NCBI GenBank assembly: GCA_963809695.1
Contig: CAWEKI010000008.1
Span: 433,140 to 497,139 of the forward strand
DNA from: JAGDMJ01 sp963809695
GTDB taxonomy: Bacteria; Bacteroidota; Ignavibacteria; UBA10030; UBA6906
DNA length: 64,000 nt
Direction: 5' to 3'
Positions 34,105 through 41,654 of the stretch are shown here, piece by piece; positions within the stretch are counted from its first letter, which is position 1; the number at the start of each line of letters is the position of its first letter. Below the pieces are notes generated by a model. It had not been told where the DNA came from. It made no database searches and saw only the letters and a program-made list of their open reading frames with translations. Both the position numbers and the translations under genes were made by a program.

Positions 34105-34240
34105 CTGCCTGAGACATACCTTTCTGCTAATTGCACGGATAACTAGACCATAAGAAATGAATTCAGGCGCAATCGCATCTTGACGAGCCACCAGCTGTTG
34201 CGCGGCACAGCCGTTGGCGATCCGCCGGATGCGCAACGCA

Positions 34241-34987
34241 TCACCGCGGCATCAGCGCGAACACACCCCAGCCCAGGTATTCACGCGTGTAAGCGGCGTA
34301 GCGCTCGGGTTCCGAGGTCAGTTTGGCTCGAACATCTTTCGCGAACTCGTCGTCGGGATTGGCTTCAAGCCATCGGCGCATAGTGAGCCATTTGGCCGCC
34401 TCGTATCTGTCCCAGCCGTCTTGGTCAGCCAGAACCATTTCCACGACGTCGTAGCCAAGGTGGCCGAAAGACGCGAGGAGTTCTGGAAGCATGAGAAAGT
34501 CGGAGATTGAGTTGGCATGACACTCCTTGGCAACATCATCCGTCGGCGGTAACTGCCGCCAATAGGGCTCGCCGATGAGGATAATCCCTCCGGTGCGCAG
34601 GCTCTGCGCCAGAAGCTCGATAGTGCCGGCGACTCCCCCGGCGATCCAAGTGGCACCGACACAGGCTGCCACACTGACCTTCTCGTCAGAGACGTAGCCG
34701 GCAGCATCGCCATGGATGAACTTGACTTGATGGGCGACGCCGAGTTCTTCAGCACGGAGTGTCGCTTGCTCGGTGAACAACTGGCTCATGTCGATGCCGA
34801 TGCCGATGACGCCGTGATCGCGTGCCCAGGTACAGAGCATCTCCCCCGAACCGCTGCCGAGGTCGAGCACTCGGGCCCCCCATTCCAGACGCAGCGCCGC
34901 GCCGAGAGTAGCGAGCTTTTCGGCTGTGATCGGGTTGTGGATGCGGTGAGCACTCTCAGTGATGTTGAATATCCGTGGGATGTCCAT
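34241..34987 (-). CDS. SAM-dependent methyltransferase (class I), cassette-borne
   Basis: 248 residues. The Rossmann methyltransferase motifs are clear: motif I ARVLDLGSGSGEMLCTWA, acidic motif II GIGIDMSQLF, KFIHGDAAGYV, and the post-motif strand TGGIILIGEPYWRQLPP. The small-molecule type is likely; the substrate is unknown. The start has no strong ribosome-binding site. A GTTAGGC core lies about 45 bases upstream on the coding strand and the attC-like half site lies downstream, so the gene has the layout of a single integron cassette. Methyltransferases of this kind are frequent cassette cargo. It sits between the two tRNA-Leu repeats. Confidence 0.85.
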   Translation of the reverse strand: MDIPRIFNITESAHRIHNPITAEKLATLGAALRLEWGARVLDLGSGSGEMLCTWARDHGVIGIGIDMSQLFTEQATLRAEELGVAHQVKFIHGDAAGYVSDEKVSVAACVGATWIAGGVAGTIELLAQSLRTGGIILIGEPYWRQLPPTDDVAKECHANSISDFLMLPELLASFGHLGYDVVEMVLADQDGWDRYEAAKWLTMRRWLEANPDDEFAKDVRAKLTSEPERYAAYTREYLGWGVFALMPR

Positions 34988-35028
34988 TGTGGAAAATTTC
35001 CTTACGGGTGTGAATAGATTCGGTCAGG

Positions 35029-35035
35029 GCCTAAC
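35029..35035 (-). other. Cassette core site (GTTAGGC) upstream of the methyltransferase
   Basis: On the minus strand GTTAGGC matches the GTTRRRY recombination core and precedes the methyltransferase start by 41 bases. Together with 34078-34104 it brackets a unit of about 950 bases. I cannot find the matching R'' box on the other side, so the neighbouring cassette is incomplete. Confidence 0.4.
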
Positions 35036-35056
35036 TCTTGGCTTATCGCATTTCGT

Positions 35057-35335
35057 CTACTCGACTAGATTTGAGCCAGAGATATGCTCCGCATCTACGG
35101 GTGCCTCACATTGGGTGGCGTTGTACCTATCTATGAACTCATGGAATGTCCGAGGGTCGGCGTGGAGGTAGAACATAGCCTGCCCATTGGTTGAGCGATG
35201 GCCCTTGAAAAGTCCGGACCGGCGATCAAGCAAACCTTCCTGATTGGCGTTGGCCATGGTATCGATGAATTGTTCTACCATGTCCAGAGCGGTGACTGTG
35301 GGCAGATCAGAGAAGGTGAATTGGTACCAAGGCAT
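35057..35335 (-). CDS. Small hypothetical protein
   Basis: 92 residues (MPWYQFTFSDLPTVTALDM..., ending EHISGSNLVE). The composition is protein-like and has no signal peptide or membrane segment. A middle part, RRSGLFKGHRSTNGQAMFYL, is followed by HADPRTFHEFIDRYNATQC. I do not recognise the family. It lies between the methyltransferase cassette and the integrase remnant on the same strand, so it is probably a second cargo gene. Its start lies 17 bases past the point where integrase similarity ends. Confidence 0.55.
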   Translation of the reverse strand: MPWYQFTFSDLPTVTALDMVEQFIDTMANANQEGLLDRRSGLFKGHRSTNGQAMFYLHADPRTFHEFIDRYNATQCEAPVDAEHISGSNLVE

Positions 35336-35352
35336 GGCAAAATTGTAGTGAA

Positions 35353-35499
35353 ATAGTTGCGGGTGCGGGTGGACTCCGATCGGTAGTCGCCTTGCGGTGT
35401 CTTGTAACGGGCGTAGTACACGCCCCGGTGCTTGACCAGAAACTTGTAGTCGCGCATTTGTATGGTCCCTACGAATACGCGACTGGAAGGAGTGGCCAT
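35353..35499 (-). pseudogene. Tyrosine recombinase, N-terminal remnant
   Basis: From the ATG at 35499, 49 residues include MRDYKFLVKHRGVYYARYKT and PQGDYRSESTRTRN. This is the arm-type-binding N-terminus of phage-like tyrosine integrases (aromatic Y-Y-A-R-Y followed by a short turn and a basic strand). Similarity stops there and the frame soon runs into the small cargo gene. The core-binding and catalytic domains are absent. It lies next to the tRNA-Leu-side repeat, where the integrase of an element inserted at that tRNA would be expected. Confidence 0.6.
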
Positions 35500-35500
35500 T

Positions 35501-35543
35501 CGAACGCCCCCGCTCCTTAGTGCATCCTTGAGGCGGGGGCGTT
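35501..35543. repeat. Middle copy of the tRNA-Leu downstream hairpin
   Basis: 43 bases matching the hairpins at 33951-33995 and 35825-35870, with the same CTCCTTAGTGCATCCTTGAG loop. The right arm is cut after GCGTT. The adjacent 35573-35607 bases again match the left locus (CCGAAGTGCA, GGGCGATATC), so the module occurs more than twice. Confidence 0.75.
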
Positions 35544-35598
35544 GCGGTATTGTTTCAGCTAAGCCAAAAACCGAAGTGCACAACCGGGCGATATCTGA

Positions 35599-35802
35599 AG
35601 TCTGAAACAGTACTGTCCGGTTAAGACCAATGAAACTAACCACAAGTACCTGTGTCCACTCGACTTAAGAGGATTCGGCCCTGTCCTCGATTTGAATTCG
35701 TCAAAGGTTTCTTCCAAGGACCCAGGGTCTTGCCGTTCAATGCGTTAGCACGATGGCACAATGCTTGTGCGAGTGCTTAACCGGACAGTACTGAGTCTGA
35801 AA
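35599..35802. mobile_element. MITE-like element, 186 bp, with 9-bp target duplication
   Basis: The element is 35608-35793. Its ends are perfect 18-bp terminal inverted repeats, CAGTACTGTCCGGTTAAG (35608-35625) and its complement (35776-35793). It is flanked on both sides by AGTCTGAAA (35599-35607 and 35794-35802), a perfect 9-bp target-site duplication. The interior has no coding capacity, so it is non-autonomous. It interrupts the repeated module: deleting it and one AGTCTGAAA restores continuity with the pattern at 33908-33950. The 9-bp duplication and ends would fit an IS4-like parent, but that assignment is inference. Confidence 0.85.
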
Positions 35803-35916
35803 TCAGATATCAGAAATCTGAATTCGAACGCCCCCGCTCCTTAGTGCATCCTTGAGGCCGGGGGCGTTCGTGGGGATGGGGGGACTCGAACCCCCACGCT
35901 GTTGCCAGTGGCAGAT
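35803..35916. repeat. Right copy of the tRNA-Leu 3'-half repeat
   Basis: 114 bases matching 33929-34041. This copy joins the intact tRNA-Leu gene and includes the hairpin 35825-35870. On the minus strand the hairpin follows the tRNA 3' end directly and probably serves as its terminator or processing signal: a 12-bp CGAACGCCCCCG stem, no long T-run. Confidence 0.85.
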
Positions 35917-35954
35917 TTTGAGTCTGCTGCGTCTACCAGTTCCGCCACATCCCC
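35871..35954 (-). tRNA. tRNA-Leu (anticodon CAA)
   Basis: 84 nt on the minus strand. Acceptor arm GGGGATG pairs with CATCCCC, discriminator A, no encoded CCA. D-loop contains CTGGTAGACGC. Anticodon stem GCAGA/TCTGC with loop CTCAAAA gives anticodon CAA. A long class II variable arm (CACTGGCAACAGCGT) is present, and the T arm GGGGG TTCGAGT CCCCC. Its 3' half is duplicated at 33996-34041. Confidence 0.95.
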
Positions 35955-36101
35955 GAGCAGGTACACCGAAACACTCAATTATAAGGAAAGAGCAGGGGAC
36001 ATGCAAACTTTCGACTCTCCTACGTCTCTTGAACATAGTAGTCCTGAGCGGGTCGATCGGGTGACTTTACTCCAATTCCCTATTCGTGTATATTTCTCAA
36101 G

Positions 36102-39100
36102 ATGCGAGCTCACCCCGATATTCATTTTCCCCGAGCGTTGGTCATTGCTTCGCTCGCGGTCACGCTGGTGCCCGCGTTTGCGCTTGCCCAGGAACAATCC
36201 CCCCTGCCATCCATCCCCCTGGGCGGTCAGATCATCGACGTCACCCCTTCTATTGCGGATTCAACGATAGCTCTTCCCGACCAGTTCATCGCTGCCGGGA
36301 GCGATACGCTCTCGGTTGATTCGGCGACAGTGCTGAAGAGAGGGGTGGACTACTCCATTGGCTACAGATTTGGCACCGTGAAGTTCGCGAAGGGGTTCGT
36401 TGATGCTCTCCTGAGCGGCAGCACAGGGCCCCGCCGCGTCGCGATTATCTATCGCTATTTCCCGTTCAAGTTCAGGGAGGAGTATGCACACCGCAGGCTT
36501 ACAGTCCTGGCGGATTCCGCCGGCAAAGACACCCTCCGGGTGGCGAAGTCGTCTTCCTCCTTCAACATTGAAGATATCTTTGGGCCGAACCTCCAGAAGA
36601 GCGGCAGCATCGTCCGTGGCTTCACGGTCGGTTCCAACCGTGACGTGTCCCTGAACTCCGGGCTCCGGATGCAGCTCTCAGGCAGGATTGCATCGGATAT
36701 CGAGATTGCCGCGGCGCTGACGGACGAGAACACACCGATCCAGCCGGAAGGAACAACGCAAACGCTCCAGGAATTCGACAATGTCTTCGTGGAGATCAAA
36801 AGCACCGACGTTGGAGCAACTCTCGGCGATTTCATGCTGGATTTGCCGGCCACCGAGTTTGCCCGGCTGAGCAGGAAGCTGCAGGGTGCCAAAGGCATGG
36901 CCGACTACCGGCTCGGTTTTACCAATGGCTCGGCCACGATCGCCGGTGCAGTTACCCGTGGGAAATTCAACACGAACCAGTTCAACGGCATCGAAGGGGT
37001 ACAGGGGCCCTACCTCCTTACCGGCCGGAACGGCGAGCGTGACATTATCATCATCGCCGGCACAGAGAAGGTGTATATTGACGGCGAGGTGAGGACACGC
37101 GGAGAGACCAATGACTACACGATCGATTATTCCAGCGGCGAGATCACGTTTACCACGCGCCGGTTGATCACCTCGGCCTCGCGCATTACGGTCGATTTTG
37201 AATACACGGACCGCCAGTACACGCGCTCGCTCCTGGCGGTCCAGAACACGTCCAGATTTTTCGACAACCGCGCGCGTTTTACATTTACCTATCTCCGTGA
37301 GGCCGACGACCAGGATGCACCGATCGACCTGGTGCTGAACGACAGCGCCAGGACCGCGCTCCGGTATGCGGGAGCCGACAAGAACAAGGCGTTCCTGAGC
37401 GGTGTCACAAAGGTGGATTCCAACGGGCTCTATGTCCGGGTGGATACAGTGCTGTCCGACGGGGCTCAGGTGCAATTCTTCCGATACGCACCGGGCGATC
37501 CGAATGCACTGTACAATATTGTCTTCTCGCGCGTGGGATTCGGCAACGGAAGTTACATCCGCCTGCAGGCAGGTGTGTTTGAGTACAAAGGGCCCGGCGG
37601 TGGCGATTATGCCCCGCTTCGCTATCTCCCGCTTCCGCAGGAGCAGCAAGTCCTTGACATGGTGCTGGACGTCGCGCCGGTGAAAGATCTGAAAGTTACG
37701 GGAGAGTTTGCCAGGAGCATGTTCGATCCCAACCGCTTCTCGATTTCCAACGTGACGCAATCAGGCCACGCGCTGAAGTTCGCGGGTACGTACACTCCGC
37801 GGGAGGTGAAACTCTTCGGAATGAACATCGGGGGATTTGACCTGGCGCTGAACGAGCGGTATACCAATCATGAGTTTGTTCCGCTCGACAGGACGAATGA
37901 CATCGAATTCACGAGGAAATGGGGAATTGACTCCCTCGCACAGGCGGACGAGGAAATTCAGGAGGGCTCGCTGAAATATCTGCCCGGCAAGGCGCTGACC
38001 ATCGGGGGAGGATATGGGAAGATCACGCGGGGAAGCCAGTTCCGGTCGGTTCGCAATGAAGGGCAGGTCACCCTGCGCGGCGAAGGACTTCCCTTTGTCC
38101 AATACTACCTTGAAGACATTCGGTCCAAAGACGCGTCCGCCGATAACGCAAGTTCCTGGCTGCGGCAGCGCGGGTCAATCGAGCAGACGTATTGGAAGAT
38201 CACGCCACGCCTTTTTTATGAAGGAGAGAACAGGAGGATCTCTTCTCTCTCAACGTCGGCTGTGGAACCGGGGAGTTTTTCCTTTGATCTGTTCGGAGGA
38301 GGACTCGGCATCAAGGGGGCAGGGCGGCTCTCGGCCTCCGCGGAGTTCAGCACCCGGACGGACAGGGTGTTCTCCGATGGCGTGGTCGAACGGGAATCCC
38401 GATCTTTTACCCAGGCGTACTCCGGGAACGTGGCAGACTGGAACACCTTTACCACAGTGCTTGACGTGACGCTGAGACAGAAGACATTCTCACCCCGGTT
38501 CAGAGATCTCGGGAACAGCGACATCCGCACCGTGCTTGTCAGGAGCCAGTCGCGCTACGCGCCGTTCAACCGGGCCCTGGACGCCGATCTACTCTACGAG
38601 GTGTCGACGGAACGCTCCTCGCAGCTGCAACGGATCTTCGTGCGGGTCACGCAGGGGACCGGGAACTATCGCTACCTCGGCGACCTGAACAACAACGGCC
38701 TGGCGGATGACAATGAATTCGTGCTCACGCGATTCGACGGGGACTACGTGGCGGTGACCGTTCCGACCGACCAGCTCGTTCCCATCATCGATCTCAAGAC
38801 AGGATTGCGGGTGCGCTTCTCCCCTGTACGCCTGTTCCAAAAGCCTTCCACGGGGCTCGAGAAATTTCTCTCCATTCTGAGCGGTGAGACGTACGTGCGT
38901 GTCGATGAGAAGAGCACCGAACGCGACCTGAAAGAGATCTATCTGCTGCACTTCTCCCACTTTCAGAACGACAGCACAACGATTTCGGGCCTGCAGTTGT
39001 TTACGCAGGATCTCTTTTTCTTCGAAGGACAGCAGGCATTCTCAGCTCGTTTGCGCTACTCGGAGCAGGTCGGGCTCAACAACTTCAGCGGAGGGGCGGA

Positions 39101-39632
39101 GAGGAGTTACGTCGGGGAACGTTCGTTGCGCCTGCGCTGGCAGCTTGTGCCGGAGATTTCCAACCAGGTTGATTTCATCAACCGGATCGACCGCCTTGAA
39201 TCTGTATCGATTTCTCCACGCATGCGGGATATTCTTTCGAACGATCTGACGTTCGATCTCTCCTACAGGCCGCAGCAGGAGATCGAGCTCGGCTTCAAGG
39301 TGGAAGTCTCCCGGGCAACTGATCGGCTCCCGGTTCCTGAAGTCACCGCGGACCTCAACAGCCAATCCGTCCGGTTCGTCTATGCGTTTCAAGGGGCGGG
39401 ACAGACGCGGGTGGAATTCACTCGCAATGAAATTGCCATGCCCCGGGCACCGCAGGCGTTTCCCTTCGAGCTCACGGGCGGGCTGGTCGTGGGGAAAACA
39501 TGGGTTTGGCGGGCGGCATTTGATTATCGCGTCACCAGTTTTCTTCAGGCCAGCATGAATTACGATGGTCGTGTGGAGCAAGGAGGAGCAGCGGTGCATA
39601 CGGCAAGAGCAGAGGTAAGAGCGTTTTTCTGA
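36102..39632 (+). CDS. Very large outer-membrane beta-barrel-like protein
   Basis: 1176 residues with a signal peptide (about 1-29, ending FALAQ). The N-terminal third contains RGFTVGSNRDVSLNSGLRMQ, LSGRIASDIEIAAALTDENT, PIQPEGTTQTLQEFDNVFVE and GATLGDFMLDLPATEFARLS. I recall this arrangement from large surface proteins of Ignavibacteria/Chlorobiota and it resembles sections of SprA-type translocon proteins, though this one is about half SprA length. The remaining two thirds alternate short amphipathic strands (LRYSEQVGLNNFSG, SLRLRWQLVPEISNQV, DLTFDLSYRPQQEIEL). The last residues, ARAEVRAFF, end in phenylalanine as in outer-membrane barrels. Function unknown. It stands alone, 147 bases after tRNA-Leu. 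Confidence 0.75.
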   Translation: MRAHPDIHFPRALVIASLAVTLVPAFALAQEQSPLPSIPLGGQIIDVTPSIADSTIALPDQFIAAGSDTLSVDSATVLKRGVDYSIGYRFGTVKFAKGFVDALLSGSTGPRRVAIIYRYFPFKFREEYAHRRLTVLADSAGKDTLRVAKSSSSFNIEDIFGPNLQKSGSIVRGFTVGSNRDVSLNSGLRMQLSGRIASDIEIAAALTDENTPIQPEGTTQTLQEFDNVFVEIKSTDVGATLGDFMLDLPATEFARLSRKLQGAKGMADYRLGFTNGSATIAGAVTRGKFNTNQFNGIEGVQGPYLLTGRNGERDIIIIAGTEKVYIDGEVRTRGETNDYTIDYSSGEITFTTRRLITSASRITVDFEYTDRQYTRSLLAVQNTSRFFDNRARFTFTYLREADDQDAPIDLVLNDSARTALRYAGADKNKAFLSGVTKVDSNGLYVRVDTVLSDGAQVQFFRYAPGDPNALYNIVFSRVGFGNGSYIRLQAGVFEYKGPGGGDYAPLRYLPLPQEQQVLDMVLDVAPVKDLKVTGEFARSMFDPNRFSISNVTQSGHALKFAGTYTPREVKLFGMNIGGFDLALNERYTNHEFVPLDRTNDIEFTRKWGIDSLAQADEEIQEGSLKYLPGKALTIGGGYGKITRGSQFRSVRNEGQVTLRGEGLPFVQYYLEDIRSKDASADNASSWLRQRGSIEQTYWKITPRLFYEGENRRISSLSTSAVEPGSFSFDLFGGGLGIKGAGRLSASAEFSTRTDRVFSDGVVERESRSFTQAYSGNVADWNTFTTVLDVTLRQKTFSPRFRDLGNSDIRTVLVRSQSRYAPFNRALDADLLYEVSTERSSQLQRIFVRVTQGTGNYRYLGDLNNNGLADDNEFVLTRFDGDYVAVTVPTDQLVPIIDLKTGLRVRFSPVRLFQKPSTGLEKFLSILSGETYVRVDEKSTERDLKEIYLLHFSHFQNDSTTISGLQLFTQDLFFFEGQQAFSARLRYSEQVGLNNFSGGAERSYVGERSLRLRWQLVPEISNQVDFINRIDRLESVSISPRMRDILSNDLTFDLSYRPQQEIELGFKVEVSRATDRLPVPEVTADLNSQSVRFVYAFQGAGQTRVEFTRNEIAMPRAPQAFPFELTGGLVVGKTWVWRAAFDYRVTSFLQASMNYDGRVEQGGAAVHTARAEVRAFF

Positions 39633-39930
39633 GAGACCCGACGCACGATTGAAAAATGGATGCTCGTGAAAGGCGGCGATTTTCCCCTGTCCCATAACTT
39701 CCAGCCCCTCAACCGTCTCTCTTCGACTGCTCACTTTTCACTTTAATCGCTTCTGCGTGTTCGCCACCGATGACCACAGATAAGTTTCGGGGATGAATGT
39801 TCATTGCTGGTGTCCGACTTCTTGCTTCTTAATTTCCCTTTTTTTATACTGCCGATGGCCTTCAGCACGCTCCCAGGGGATTTCTGCTCCTTCGCTTAAA
39901 CACGCGCACCGACAATCGACGATTCTCACC

Positions 39931-40434
39931 ATGGTGTACTGCACTTCTTTTGAGTCAAAGATCGGTCTCATCTATATCGCATCGACCGACAAAGGAGTCT
40001 GCAAGATCAGTGTCCCACGCCAAACCAAGAAGGACTTCTTCCGGTGGCTGCGTGAGAATTTCGATGACAGCGAAGTTGTCGACAACAAGTCGCGCAACAA
40101 AGAAGTCATGGATCAGTTGAACAGGTATTTCAACGGACGGCTTGCCAAATTCACCTGCGCGATGGACATGCGTGGATCCCCGTTCCAGCTCCGCGTGTGG
40201 AAAGAACTTGTGAAGATCACCTACGGCACGACCATCAGCTACAAACAGCTTGCAAAGCGGCTTGGAACCAGCCGCGGGTTCCAGGCCATCGGCCGCGCGA
40301 ACGCGGCCAATCCCCTTCCCATCATTGTCCCGTGCCACCGGGTCCTCGGTACAGACGGGACGCTTGTCGGCTACGCCAGCGGCGTTAAGACAAAAGAGTT
40401 CCTTTTGAAGCTCGAAGGTTCGTTGATGATCTGA
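39931..40434 (+). CDS. ogt: Methylated-DNA--protein-cysteine methyltransferase
   Basis: 167 residues from the ATG at 39931; the frame is open further upstream, but only this start gives the normal N-terminus (VYCTSFESKIGLIYIASTDK). It is a suicide repair enzyme that moves alkyl groups from O6-alkylguanine to its own cysteine. Active-site motif IIVPCHRVLGTDGTLVGYAS, DNA-binding wing SPFQLRVWKELVKITYGTTI, Tyr/Arg helix SYKQLAKRLGTSRGFQAIGR, and Asn hinge ANAANPLP are all present. The 298 bases upstream hold no gene. Confidence 0.93.
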   Translation: MVYCTSFESKIGLIYIASTDKGVCKISVPRQTKKDFFRWLRENFDDSEVVDNKSRNKEVMDQLNRYFNGRLAKFTCAMDMRGSPFQLRVWKELVKITYGTTISYKQLAKRLGTSRGFQAIGRANAANPLPIIVPCHRVLGTDGTLVGYASGVKTKEFLLKLEGSLMI

Positions 40435-40516
40435 GGCGGGTGAACGGGCTTGCCGACTCTGTTATCCTGCTGGAATTATCTCCTTGCGATTGCGCGGTCG
40501 GGCGGTCGGGTCGCTG

Positions 40517-40582
40517 ACCCGACCACCTGTGCTACCCCGGGGTGTGGATCGCGGTGTGGACGGGACTGGCGTCCCGTCCTAC
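40517..40582. repeat. REP-like palindromic repeat upstream of the transposase
   Basis: Contains ACCCGACCACCTGTGCTACC, CCGGGGTGTGGATCGCGGTG and a perfect palindrome GACGGGAC-TGGC-GTCCCGTC. It is repeated almost exactly at 41421-41480 beyond the other end of the broken REP-associated transposase. Confidence 0.75.
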
Positions 40583-40633
40583 ATTTATTTTCCTCCCACT
40601 TCGTAAATCCGATGCCTCGATTGTAATACAAGT

Positions 40634-41325
40634 ATGAGGGATTTTTACCAACGCCATCTGCCGCATCTCCAGCCCTCCGATGGGCTCTTCAGCGTGACCT
40701 TCCGTTTGGCGGGCTCGCTACCGAAATCAGTCGTCCTCGCGTTGCGCCAGGAACAAGAACAAACGGAGAAATGGCTTGCGGGGCTTCCCGAAGGAAGAGG
40801 AAAGGGCGCTCGTTTCAGGGAGTCTCGAGAGGAGTATGCACGAAGATTCGATCAGGCTCTGCATGGGCGAAACGTTGGACCCCGGTGGCTTGCCCGAGAA
40901 GACATCGCCCGCTTGGTAATGGGGATGCTCTTGCGTTTCGCGACGGGCATGTCTGTGACCGCGTGGCAGATTGCACCATGGCAAACCATGTCCACGCACT
41001 CCTGGGTCTAGGCGATTGGCTTTCCAGCCTCGGCATGGGAGACCTCAAGCCTGTGATCCCTCATACCGTCACGGAAGGAGGAAAAAACCTCACGGCTGTT
41101 TTGGCGAATCTCAAGAAACACACAGCGCTACGGGCCAACCGCATCTTGACCCGGTCCGGGCCATTTTGGCAAGATGAAAGCTACGATCACCTCATTCGAA
41201 GCGGGGAGGAATTTGAGCATGCCGCACGCTACATTCTGGGAAACCCGGTTCAGGCGGGTTTGTGTGGGAATTGGCGTGAGTGGCCCTGGACATATTGCGC
41301 GCCTTGGCTGCTGGAGCTTTTGTAG
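40634..41325 (+). pseudogene. REP-associated tyrosine transposase (Y1, IS200-like), frameshifted
   Basis: The reading begins MRDFYQRHLPHLQPSDGLFS and VTFRLAGSLPKSVVLALRQE in one frame (40634 to about 40970), then continues in another (about 40975-41325) with MANHVHALL, the HUH metal-binding motif, and PFWQDESYDHLIRSGEEFEH with the nucleophilic tyrosine, ending NPVQAGLCGNWREWPWT. One missing base in about GCAGATTGCACCATGG (40966-40981) accounts for the break. RAYT proteins mobilise REP palindromes, and matching REP-like repeats flank this gene on both sides. Probably inactive unless the break is an error. Confidence 0.88.
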
Positions 41326-41420
41326 GACCGGTCGCCCGTCCTGAGATTCCTCAGGAGGAAACTCGTGGCTCCGGTTGGGCTATTGCCGATGGAGTTCCAC
41401 CCTGCGCTGCAAGACGGGTC

Positions 41421-41560
41421 ACCCGACCACCTGTGCTACCCCGGGGTGTGGATTGCGGTGTGGACGGGACTGCCGTCCCGATTCTCCGAATCGGGACGAG
41501 CCTCGTCCCCGGAGGGGGCGGAAAGTGGGACGGGGCGTCCCATCCTACATCAACCACGTT
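41421..41560. repeat. REP-like palindromic repeat downstream of the transposase
   Basis: 41421-41480 repeats 40517-40575 with few changes (GATTGCGG for GATCGCGG, TGCCG for TGGCG). It then extends into further palindromes, ATTCTCCGAATCGGGACGAG and CTCGTCCCCGGAGGGGGCG, ending GGGACGGGGCGTCCCATCC. The whole gap 41326-41654 is such repeat DNA with no gene. Confidence 0.75.
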
Positions 41561-41654
41561 TTTCAGCGGACATCCATGTTGCCGTCCGGTTCGTTTTTCG
41601 TTATATTCCAAGACACGCATTCCAAGAATTTTCCAGCATACCCGGCGCTGCCCG

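Larger units (their letters stand above)
33827..34240. other. Gene-free stretch holding the left end of the tRNA-Leu locus
   Basis: No convincing gene. The stretch holds a module (33901-34041) repeated at 35573-35916, a tRNA-Leu 3' half, an 11-bp direct repeat ATCTTGACGAG (34040-34050 and 34177-34187), and the 27-base attC-like segment at 34078-34104. Confidence 0.7.

Noticed and set aside
36102..39632. Calling the large outer-membrane protein SprA
   Set aside because: It is about half the expected length and only short segments look similar.
41280..41654. N-terminal extension of the PcrA/UvrD helicase
   Set aside because: The extension is translated REP-like repeat DNA; the Q motif begins right after the ATG at 41655.
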